NCBI GenBank assembly: GCA_030544235.1
Contig: CM060471.1
Location: 1,064,348-1,128,347 of the forward strand
Reading direction: 5' to 3'
DNA: 64,000 bases
From: Lepturacanthus savala
Taxonomy: Eukaryota; Chordata; Actinopteri; Scombriformes; Trichiuridae
In this document: positions 49,001-61,600 of the stretch, one piece after another
Numbering within the stretch: position 1 is the first letter of the stretch
Layout: each line of letters starts with the position of its first letter
Position numbers and translations under genes: made by a program
Notes under the pieces: generated by a model
Told to the model about the DNA's origin: nothing
Database searches by the model: none
The model's input: only the letters and a program-made list of their open reading frames with translations

Positions 49001-52000
49001 TTTATGGTGTAATCGATTAATTGTTTCAATAATCAATAGATTAATCAACTATCAAAATAGTCTTTAGTTGCAGCCCAAATAGATAGTATAATTGCATCTT
49101 TTATTTGTGGTTTTGGTCATAATTTCTCTCAATTTTGGTTAGATGATCTAAACCATTTTGTAGTAAAGGCAAAAACCGAACCTGGCTCAGCTCTTTATCT
49201 TGGAAACAACATATAGTGAATTTAGTATGAAGTGTCGAAGTAGAAACATCTACATTTCCAGGACAACTGTCAAATTCTGTCTATTGTTCCGATAATGAGG
49301 TATGATCAAAAGTCTCAGCTACTACTACTAACCTTGAGGCCAGATTGTTTTGTCCATTGCTGTTTCCCATGCCCAGACAGCACGTTGATGTAATGGGTAG
49401 AACTGTTGCCTCACAGCAAGAAATTCCAGGATCAAGTCCTTGGTCTGGGACCTTTCTGTGTAGAGTTTCATGTTCTCCCTGTGTCTGATGGGTGTTCTCC
49501 AGCTTCCTCCCACAGTCCAAACACATGCTGGGGTTAATTGGAGACTCTAAATCACTGCAGGTGTGAGTGAATGGTGTAGGTATAGAAAATGGATGTAAAA
49601 TGTTGATGTCAGTATCGCTGATTCAAACAACTTCTCCGTCACGCCAATGCTGCAGCCATCTTTGCTTTTTGCTGACTGGAGGCAAAATACCCTATCTTTT
49701 GTCTCCAGTTAGTCTAGTAGTTGAAATATATGACCAGTTACTGTAGATAGAAGTCTTTTACTGTCTTCACCTGTGAGGAAACTCACTGTTTGGCTCTAAA
49801 ACAACTACCTGATTGCCTTGTTTGCCTGGTATATTTAGTATCATGTCCATGGGGGTATTCCAGAAAGGAGCTTCAAAAAACGCACATGCACAAAAAGCCG
49901 TCATCAATGGAGCACCAATACCATGAGGAAGTTATTTTACCGCAATAGAAGTAGAGGTATTAATGCAGACCTACAGAGAGAACCAACAGATATTTAACTG
50001 TAACAGTAACACTGCTGCAGCAGCAAAGGACAGAGAGGCAGCATGGGAGAGAAAACTGCTACCTGAGTCAATATGTAAGATTGAATGTACTATTCCATTG
50101 AGTAGCAAGTTCATAGAATATAGTAGGAATAAAATATGTAATTTATATAGGTGCAATCCAAAAGGGAGAGGAGAAGTTGGAAGCAATTAAAAATGAAATA
50201 TAAAAATATAATTCAAAAAGCTAAGGCATATTTTGCTAGGTTATGATTGCAACTTACTTTGATTTAATTTTCATAGGCTCTTAAACAAGTATATATTCAA
50301 TATGAAGTAAATATTAATTCTGTGGTTACTTCAAATAGTAATTTAAACCCCTAACAAACCCCCTCACAGTAACGCTTGATGCAGTGTTAACACAATTTAA
50401 TTTTACACGTATTAAAGTCATTTAAATTGTGAAGATGTCAGCACAAACACTCAATAACATTTTAATTTAAAAAACTAAATAACATTTGAGTTCTGTCTCA
50501 GCTAACAGAAAACAGGCACAAACCCACAAAAACGGGTGGAGGGCCACATCCACCACCTCTGACAGAAGCTGAGAAGCTGTGGAGGATTGGTGGCTGAAGG
50601 CATCCCTGGGGGAACCTCATCTGAGCCTATATATATATACAAATATTCCTATGGAATTGACAGGATATCCATCTAATAATTAATAATTTGAGCTTCAATG
50701 TGGATCAGATTGAGAATTAATGGACAATCCATGTTGAAGAGCTTCTTCATGTGGGAGGAGACAGATAGAAACTCACGGTTTCTACAAGTAAACCTGCCAG
50801 CGAGAAGGTTATGTTCATGGAGTCTGTTACCATGGTGACTGAGTCTGTTACCATGGTGACTGAGTCAGAATTTCAGTTTCCTCTCTTTGAAACAGATAAC
50901 TCAGAGTTTCCCTCATCTCAGGGTTAACTTACTCTGAGTTTTTTAACATAACCAGCTTCCTGGAATACCCCCAGGTATGGGACTACAGGTCCTATACTGG
51001 TAAAGTCAGCACTTTAACCTCATAGTCTCATTTCAAATAAAATGTGATGGAATACAGAGATGTAGCAATAGAAAATGTATTACTGTCCAAATGATTACTG
51101 GCTAAATTGAACTTTTTAGCTATAGTAAAATTATTATTATAACAAATGTTTATTTTATTTTTAGTGGTAAACAGAAGGGAGGCCCCATGGTAGAAGGAAG
51201 TTTTTCTGTTGAAGAACATTTCTTGCACAGAGGTGACTGGTTGTCCTACAACTATGTTATAAAACAACGACACAAAGAGACAATAGAAGCTGCCACAAGG
51301 CATTTCCTTATTCCACTGGACCCCAACATTAAAGGTAAGGCCCGTAAAATGATAAACTTTAGCATGTCAAAACTCCTCTGATCCACATAAACTGATCAAG
51401 TACCTGTCTGTGTTAACTCTAGAGCTGCACCTTTATGAAGGCTTCATTAGTCTTCAGGAAGGCGGTTTTGCAATGCAAAATTTCATGTACATGATCAGCT
51501 TTAGGCCACCTAAAGGCGTGGAAGTTTCAGACATGTGGCAGACCTCAGCCAGAGCTCTGCTCAACACCATCTTTCAGAAATGGTCCCCATCTGACAAACA
51601 GAGCACTATAACATTGTGTGACAACTTGGATCATTTTATCATGAGTCTGGGGTCTGCACACAAGAATGTTGTATACCGAGACCATTCACACCCTCCCATG
51701 GTCAAGGTTGGTACAATAAGAATAGTAGAATTCAAAGCATTAATTATATATCACCCTCAATATTCCTCCAGTAACCAATTTTTTTTATTTACAGGTATCA
51801 GAGCTGATTTCAGAGTATTTGGCTCAGATCATAAAAGGAGAGCAAAAGGAGAATTTTTCAGGCAGCTGCAGGGACACCAGTCCTACTCTTCTGGGCTTGT
51901 CTGTTTTTAAGGTTACCAGAAAGTATCAAATCAGCCTTGGAGTGAAAGACTTGGCTGAGCTTTGTGTCCTGGTGTCCTCAGGGGCCACAGTGGACAAAAA

Positions 52001-53393
52001 AACCCTGAAGGGGTTGCAGAGCTACTTCACAAACCCACAATAGTAAGTTCCAGTAAGAGCTGCGAAGTGCAGCAGAAGTCTCTGACATGTTGATGTCAGA
52101 TCTTGTGTGACTTGTGATGTGCTCTGGTTTGTCCCTCAGCACCGTGCTGGGCCTGATGAACCTCTGTGTGCAGGAGCTGGTGTCGGAGCTTGTCCTGCTC
52201 CTTCCTCTGCTCTTCACACTCAGACAGCCAGGAGCCGGTGCCACAGAAGTGGGTCCTAATGTTGAAGAAGAAAACTGGTCAGGACTTCGGGATGTTAAAT
52301 TCAGCATATTCAGAGAGAAAATACAGTCCCACCCTGAAAAAAGAAGGTGACTCTCTCGGTGCAACCTTGTTCTCTTGGAAAGTGATTTATTTTGTGTTGA
52401 AAAAAGGTTTCTTCTTTTTCAGGAGAATGCTGACTTTGATCAGGGAAAACCTGCCTATGGCTAAAGAGATGCCTCTACTTCTGATGGGCTGGCTATCGCT
52501 GGTCGCCTTTGAGGATCTCCATGAATTCTCTGAGCTGACAGAGATACCTGCAGAGCACCTGGTCCAGAGTCTGATGTACAGGCTCGGAAGATGGAGAGTG
52601 CTCCATGATAACAGCAGAGCACAGGAAAATGCCAAGGTGGAACATGATCTACAAATGACAAATATTTAACACTCCAAAGAACATTTTCTTTACCTTTAAA
52701 AGGATAACGTGTGATAATATCTATGCGTTCTACATACAGCACATTCAGAAAACATTGACCCATATACTGGTGAAGGTGGACAAACAGAAGGACAGGTGAG
52801 GCACCTAAGATATTCTTCAAACTCCCACTGATTCACTGTGGCATGGCACTTCCTTTATTGTGTGCTTTGTGTAGAATGATTGAATCTGGAAACATGAAGT
52901 CAGTCGTTGTGAGCAGCATCAAGGTGGCAGAGGGCACATGCATAGCTGTGCAACTGGTGCAGTGGTACGAGGCTGTAGTCCTGGCCTACCAGCTAGCGCT
53001 GAAGATGGCAGAGATTCTGGATGCTGCTTTTAGAAAAGAGGTTTGTTATTGACATCTCTTTATCATGCATGTTGATTGACACTTTATAGAACTTTCACTG
53101 TAATTCACTATATATCTTTTTTGCCTTAGTCCCCAGATGAGTTTGACATCTTAAAGCAGGAGTTATTAAATAGGCTGAATATCGTGCAGCTGCGAATCAG
53201 TGAGTGGAGAGATGCATTGCTGCAAAAACCCCTTCTGACAATGTCAAGACTCTCCTATCCCAAGGAAATTGAGGTACATAACAGACACAGTTCAGCTTAA
53301 TATACAGCAAGATTGTGTGTCTCAGCCTCACTTCATTTAGTTGAATTGTGCCTAGTGTGTTTATTGTTTATTGTGTTTATTTGTACAAACAGA

Positions 53394-53478
<85 letters not shown>

Positions 53479-55640
53479 GGTACACCATGCTAGTAACGGG
53501 TTGGACCCCCTTTTGCCTTCAGAACTGCCTCAATTCTTCGTGGCATAGATTCAACAAGGTGCTGGAAGCATTCCTCAGAGAGTTTGGTCCATATTGACAT
53601 GATTTGTGTATATATATACACTCACCGGCCACTTTATTAGGTACACCTGTCCAACTGCTCGTTAACACCTTAATTTCTAATCAGCCAATCACATGGCGGC
53701 AACTCAGTGCATTTAGGCATGTAGACATGGTCAAGACAATCTCCTGCAGTTCAAACCGAGCATCAGTATGGGGAAGAAAGGTGATTTGAGTGACTTCGAA
53801 TGTGGCATGGTTGTTGGTGCCAGAAGGGCTGGTCTGAGTATTTCAGAAACTGCTGATCTACTGGGATTTTCACGCACAACCATCTCTAGGGTTTACAGAG
53901 AATGATCCCAAAAAGAAAAAATATCCAGTGAGCGGCAGTTCTGTGGGCGGAAATGCCTTGTTGATGCCAGAGGTCAGAGGAGAACGGCCAGACTGGTTCG
54001 AGCTGATAGAAAGGCAACAGTGACTCAAATAACCACCCGTTACAACCAAGGTAGGCAGAAGAGCATCTCTGAACGCACAGCACGTCAAACTTTGAGACAG
54101 ATGGGCTACAGCAGCAGAAGACCACGCCGGGTGGCACTCCTTTCAGCTAAGAACAGGAAACTGAGGCTACAATTTGCACAAGCTCATCGAAATTGGACAA
54201 TAGAAGATTGGAAAAACGTTGCCTGGTCTGATGAGTCTCGATTTCTGACATTCGGATTGTAGGGTCAGAATTTGGCGTCAACAACATGAAAGCATGGATC
54301 CATCCTGCCTTGTATGAACGGTTTAGGCTGGTGGTGGTGGTGTAATGGTGTGGGGAATATTTTCTTGGCACTATTTGGGCCCCTTGGTACCAATTGAGCA
54401 TCGTTGCAACACCACAGCCTACCTGAGTATTGTTGCTGACCATGTCCATCCCTTTATGACCACAATGTACCCAACTTCTGATGGCTACTTTCAGCAGGAT
54501 AATGCGCCATGTCATAAAGCTGGAATCATCTCAGACTGGTTTCTTGAACATGACAATGAGTTCACTGTACTCAAATGGCCTCCACAGTCACCAGATCTCA
54601 ATCCAATATAGCATCTTTGGGATGTGGTGGAACGGGAGATTCGCATCATGGATGTGCAGGCGACAAATCTGCGCCAACTATGTGATGCCATCATGTCAAT
54701 ATGGACCAAACTCTCTGAGGAATGCTTCCAGCACCTTGTTGAATCTATGCCATGAAGAATTGAGGCAGTTCTGAAGGCAAAAGGGGGTCCAAGGGGGTAT
54801 ATATATACACACACACAATACTGTGCAGAGGTGCACATTTGCACATTTTTGCAAGTTTTCACAGTACTTAGTTTTACTAATGTACATTCAGGTATATCGG
54901 TAAATTCAATACATTCAGGATTGATCAGATGTCTCCATGGTGGTGTTGCATGATGGATAAGAATACATTTAAACATCTGAAGTGCACTTTTGTAAGTATT
55001 ATATAGTATAGTATAGCTACCATGTGTGGTGCTGCTAGTACATGGTACCTGGACATTGTTGCAAATGAGGTAAACCTCAATAACCTTCTAGGCTTTGATA
55101 AAGGTTTGAGTAATTTCTACTGATGTTGGAATGGTCCAGCTGCACCTCCCAATGCATACAAGTACATTATGAGAAGAGGCCACTCTAACACCATGCTAAC
55201 TCACAGAAATGACATTTACCTGTAATACTGAATATCTAGTTAGAGAAATACTTCTGCACAGCAAATGTAACTTGATATGACTATAGTAAATCAAACTTTT
55301 AAAAAATGAAACATTTGGCATTTCTCTCAGTAGCACATTTGTCATTTTCTACTTTGTATATGACATGATGAATATGATGGAAGTATCTGTGTGTATGAAA
55401 TACCTGAAAAGAACATAATGAGACATATTGATATTCTGTGATCATGCAGATAAAGCAGTTTTTCTTGTGATAATAACTGCTCAATGTTAAATTATCAGAT
55501 GTGGGATGCGCTGCTAAAGGTGGAATGTGCTATTGAAGAAGTTTCAACCCAGCTGCAGCAGAGCCTGACAAAAGACCTGAAGAAGAGAATATCCATGGTA
55601 GGGAATAGCTTATTGATCAGTGTATTGAATTTGTTATCTT

Positions 55641-55687
<47 letters not shown>

Positions 55688-58600
55688 GTTTAAACCCAGG
55701 ACAGCATAAATTCCACAGCCTGCTTCAATTTTTACAGCAAAGTGATGTGTTACTTTGTTTTTTCCTCTCAGGCAGTGGAGGAGGATAAAGTCCTGGTCTG
55801 CTGCATGGAGTCATCCTCAGCAGCCATTAAAAGAAGCCATGAGGACATACAGGCCTGTTTCCACCAGCTGTGTCAATCTGCCATCAAGACAATCTGTCAG
55901 GTACACTACATATTATTAACTGTTTGTTCAGAATGCATCCTTAGTCATATTTGAACATCATGTTAGCAGCATGTTTAACAGCATGTTAAACATATTGCCC
56001 ATGTTTCAGAGGCAGCAGGAGGGGGAGCTGCTGCGGAGGCTGTCCTCTATGGTGAAGGATCTCCCTGATGCTGTTGTGTCTGCTGTTGTTGTTGAGTCAG
56101 CAGCACGGTTTGGTGACCAATCTGTTGTTCAGCTGCTTGATCCTCAGTCTGCCATCAACCACCTGCTGTCTAACGGTACTTTGTTTTGTATTTTTGTTAT
56201 ATGGGTCAGTGACTAATAATGTTTGGCAAGATAAGAAAGTCCAAAATCTATTAAAATACAGTTTTAATAAGCATTAATCAGTTTTAATAAGAATTCATCA
56301 GGTCTCTCCAAATATATTTAGTGTTCATGTTGGTTTCTTGTTATTTAAAAGTCCAGTTGTATCTTTTTTTTTTTTTTTTTACAAAAATCACAATTTTGTG
56401 CAATTCTTTGACAAAAAATGTCAAATGGTGTAACCAAAAAAGAATGATAAATTTTAAATATATATTCCATCTAGAATATAAAACGTGTTGATAGCATGTG
56501 TTTTTAACTTTTTAAAACCTTTTTAAGAGAGTTAAACTATCTGGTACCAAGTTTTTAGGGTTACATCACATCACATTTTGTCTCTGACACACTTATTTCT
56601 AAGTTACTTTTAAGTGTATTTGTCGGTGCTCTCAATGCTTAATAATTGTTTGAATGTCATCGTGTAGGCCAAGGGGCCTGGAGGTCACTAGAGGATGACA
56701 CTGCGGCGGAAGTCGTCCACAGATGTGTGATGGAGCTGAAATCTCTGGTGGTGTCTCTGGTTAAAGGACATGTGTCTCTGGGACACCTGCAGACCTGCCT
56801 GAAAAACAGACAGCAGTTTAAGACACTTTATCAGCACTGTATGAAGCTTCACATGCATTTACACCACTAACAACCTTCTATCATATGCAATTGCATCTCA
56901 AATAATTAGAATATCATGAATAAGGTTAAATATTTCAGGAAGTGAAACTCATATAGTTTATAGAGTCATTACATAAAGTGATGTATATTAAACCTTTATT
57001 TCTTGTAATTTGGTTTGTTTTATGGTTTCAGTATTTCAGAGAAAACTGATTCCTTATAGACCTTGGTTCATAATAATTATATTTATGATTTTTTTCCACT
57101 CCCTTATAAAGTAGCCTATTCAATCTTTTCCACAGGTATTTTAAGAGAGGCAAACACAGCATGTAACTGAAAGAAACAAAAGTATTGATCCTTAATGGAC
57201 AATTAATTACGATCAGCAAATCAATCAGAATGAAAATGTTTGTTTGGCCCTTTCAATACTTTTTAGTTGTTGTCTCCTCATGACTTTGAACATGATGACA
57301 AATTTGTCCTTAAAAATATCTACAGAATAATGACAATTAAATTAAAATACCTTATGATTTCAATTATTAGATTTCCCTCGAGCAAAAATAAAGTAAATAA
57401 ATACATTTTATTGAACATATGAGTACAAAGACATAAGCATGTACATAAAATAACATAAATAACATAAGATATACTGTAGTCTGTAACTACAAAATTAAAT
57501 AACAAAAAGAAAACACACAGCTTCACAAAAAACAATAAAAGACTAATACCAACAGGTGAATTATCAATACAATCAACATGACAAAGAAAGAAAAAACAGT
57601 ACATTAATCACATCAGCAGTAGCTTAAGAACTCTATTTAAAAAATAAATAAAATAACTTCCTGTTGTAGTTTAAGTATGACATTAATATTTATATTGGTA
57701 TAAAACATTAAAAAGAATATACTATATACATAGTATAATTGTTAAGTCCTGACTACAAAAAACATGAATTGTTAATTAATTCTCTCCATGTATTATCTTC
57801 CACAGACAAGACAAACAACAAATCTGAGTCCATTCCTGTGAATGCAGAGGTAGTTTTGGCTCAGAGAGAGAAGGAATTGAACTGTTTAATTCAGCGGAAA
57901 CAGCAGATCGACACTCTGATAAAGATGATAGCAAAGGTTACAGAAAGCATCACAGGTGAGTCAAACTAGAACTCCATTAGACTTTTAGTAAATAGTGTGG
58001 TTCTGTAAGTGCGACAGTTACTTTGCTCTTCATTCCACCAGTTCCTGAGATGTCCAGCCTGGAGCAACAGCATGCCGCAGACCTCCACACTGTCAGCCTC
58101 AAAAAGCTGGTGCTGGTTCAGTCCTTTGATACTGACGGGGTGTTGACGGCAGGTCCTCACCAGGTCCTCTGGTGTAACACCAGCCCAGATGTCTTGAAAA
58201 TGGCCAGTGAGTTGCACAAGCTGCGTCACAGTGACCTGCTTCTATCCTGGTGGGTCCAGAGGGCTGGGGATCTGGCGTCGAAAAGCTGCTCAGTCCCCGT
58301 CAAGGTAACCCTAGCACAGGTCTGCAGCCACATCTGGAATCCGCTGCTGGCACATTTCTCCCAGCTGGGTGTCAGCATTGCAAAAGCAGACATCACCTTC
58401 AGGCAGCTGGATCAGGTTGTGTCAGATTCGGGCGACCAAGGGGACGGGAACCTGCTGAAGAAGGAGCTGAGTTTGATGTCCGAGATGTGTAGTGAGTCTG
58501 GAGCCCTGAATCCTCAGGAGAGCTGGGTGGAGCAGAGACTGGCTCAGATCCAGGAGTATCGGCAGCTTCATGAGGCAGCGGCTGCAGCCAGCGCCATACT

Positions 58601-61600
58601 GAAGATCGCCCAAAAGATGGAGCTGACTGGGAATTTCACAGAAATTGACACTCTCTGCCAACTGGTAATGTTCCTGGGATCTGATGTCAGATTAAAATTT
58701 CAATATTTATTACTGGGCAAGCAGGGAGAAATCATACTTCTTCTATTCTGACATAAGAAGAGATGCAGAGTATATTTAAGGCCACACACTACTCCAGAAT
58801 TGGTATTTTGTAGAATCATTCACACCAAATCATTTTTTCAGACTTCAACAGAGGCAGATCAACAGAATTTCACATGGTGCTTCATAGGAAAATCATACAA
58901 AAAATAAAATAAAAAAAATCTTCAGTGGGATAAGCAAATTCGTGTTTATTTAGTATTTACCTTATTTGCCTATTTAAATGTAATACAAAAACAAGATTTA
59001 TGTTTACTTTCACTATCTTAAGTTTCATTAAGATTGGAGCAAAGGAACCTTTTTAAATATTTCTGTCTGAAGCACACACACGTTTTAATTCTTAAAGGTA
59101 GGTTTCTTATCAAAGCAAATGTATTATTCTTGTATTGTGTGCATGCATGTTTAACAGGAAGGTGTCACGTTTAAGCAGAGGAACCTGGGCTCTCTGACTG
59201 ATGACCTGTTACATGCCAAACAGCAGCTGTCCACAGTCACCAAGCAGCGCACTGCCTGTCTGGAAGAGTTCCTACACAGCCAAAACCTTGTCTGCTGGGT
59301 CAAACACAACCTGAAAGGTACAGGACTGACATGATAGGCACAATTTCACTTTATCCACCTCCTGTGTTTTTTCTTGTAATCTTCTAAACAATGACAGAAT
59401 GGAGAACCATTTGTATAGAGGACTGCCATAATTTTTTTTATTTGTTTTCCCTTTGCAAGTAAATGTTTTTACTTGCAAAGGGAAATTTGATTTTACATTT
59501 TATATCTTGAGGTGAGAATGAATGGGGCGAGTGAATAAATAAATATGCTTAAAAATTAATAAAATAAATAAATTGAAAATCAAATAAATGTGAAAATAAT
59601 ACACAAACAGAACAATTTAATGAATGGTTATTGAATTAATTAAATGGAAAATTAAATAAATATGGACATTTATTATTATATTTATTTATTTATGTACCGT
59701 GTCATTACTTATTTATTGATTCTTGATAATGTCAGTTTCAGTCCTCCACAATTTTGGCCTTGGGTTTTTGACACTTTCTTTCATAAAACATCTTAAAGCA
59801 GAAGTCTTATGAGATGGGTTGTGTGATCTACTTTTTGTGAGTTTAGGGTGTGTGTGACAGTAAAAGTTTAAAACCACTGTTCTTGAAGACAACCGCCTGC
59901 TCTCTTTTCTTGTCCTGTCATGACAGATATGAGTGATGTAAAGGTCTATGTTGACCTGGCTTCCATATCTGCTGGTGAGAACGACACCGAGATTGACCAG
60001 GTGGCCTGTTTCCATGACGCCGTGATGGGCTATGCCCCCCTGCTCTACTCCCTCTCTCCTCATGCTGGCTTTACAGAGTTCATGAAGTCTGCTGCTCAGG
60101 TGTGGGAGACCCAAAATAGAGATGAGAAGCTACCGGACAAACTGGTATTAATGTCTATCTTATTTGTAGCCAGTTCATCAATCCTTGTTGCCATGGCAAA
60201 GTGACAATGCTGATCGTTATACTTTTCCAGAGAGAGTCTAGTCGCTTGCTGAGCTGGCTAAATGGACTAAAGGAGACCCACGGCTCTGTGGAGCAGTCAT
60301 CGCTTTCCTTGGCTTCATCCATTAATGCTCATGGAGTTTATCACATCGGATGGTCTGATAAAAACACAGTGAAGGTACAAGGGTAATTTACCATTAAATT
60401 ATATGTGAAAGACTAGAAAAACACTTCCACCAAGCATATTGTGACTCCCACCCAACATTATTGACCTGTACTTACTGAATACACATGCTAACGTGGATTG
60501 AAAAGTAGTAATTTTCATCACTGTTGTCTAAAAAACATGGTTATAGATTATTCAAAAATATGTTGAAATTAAAATAAAGTTTCTGGCAAGATATCATCTG
60601 CAATTCTGTGACTGCATAGTAGTAATGCTCATATGTAAATAAATATCAAGCAAAATATGTATGCTTCTAGATTAAATACCCGCCCACATCTATATTAAAT
60701 ACAGACCAACTTCAAGATTAAATACATTCCCATTTCTAGATTAAATACATGCCCTCTTGTAGATTAAATACACGCCCATGTCTAGATTAAATACTCGCCC
60801 GCTTCTAGATTAAATTCAGGCCCACTTCTAGATTAAATACACACCCACGTCTAGATTAAATACTCGCCCACTCCTAAATTAAATACACGCCCAATTCTAA
60901 ATTTAAATACATGCCCACTTCTAGATTAAAAACACCCCCACTTCTAGATTAAATACATGCCCGATTCTAGATTAAATATGTGGCCACTTCTAGATTAAAT
61001 ACACACCCACTTCTAAAGACAGGGTTAGGGCTAGGGTTACAGCCACTTTTATCGCAGAAACTGTGTAAATAACTGTGACTGGATTCAGAACACTTCAGTT
61101 CCACCTACTTAAGACACGCCCCCTGTCAACAGACCCAATTCACATATTGTGCAAATAAAACAAGCTATGCAGGTGGCTAAACTTATGGTGCCTGTTTGAA
61201 GGTCTGTTTACCACAATCGTACCAAACACAAAAACTTCAAAGTGATCCAGAAACCAGGAATATATCGATCTTTAAATTTTGTCATCTGTTCATAGTACCA
61301 TTCCCAACATTTGCTGAAAACTTGCTGAAAATCCAGAAATGTTTTTGAGATATTTTGCTAAAAACATGCAGACACTGGTGAAAACATAACCTCCTTGGTA
61401 GGTTTAATAAGAAAAATGTACCAATATTTCAAGATGTTTTTTGAGTCATTTTCACATCTCACTTTGCAGAGGTGTCTGCAAAACATGGTGCATGTGACAG
61501 TGAGCCAGGGCCGAGAGGAAAAGAGCTACAGACTGGAAGACCTGCTGGAGCTTCAGAACAAACTCATGCTTATGTCATCTAAAGGGGAGCATGGCAGAGA

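Noticed and set aside
49971..50190. Possible host gene for a 75-residue protein on either strand
   Set aside because: It lies between inverted transposon ends and matches Harbinger accessory-protein debris.
60667..61016. Possible CRISPR-like array
   Set aside because: Units are contiguous with no unique spacers, in a vertebrate intron. It is a minisatellite.
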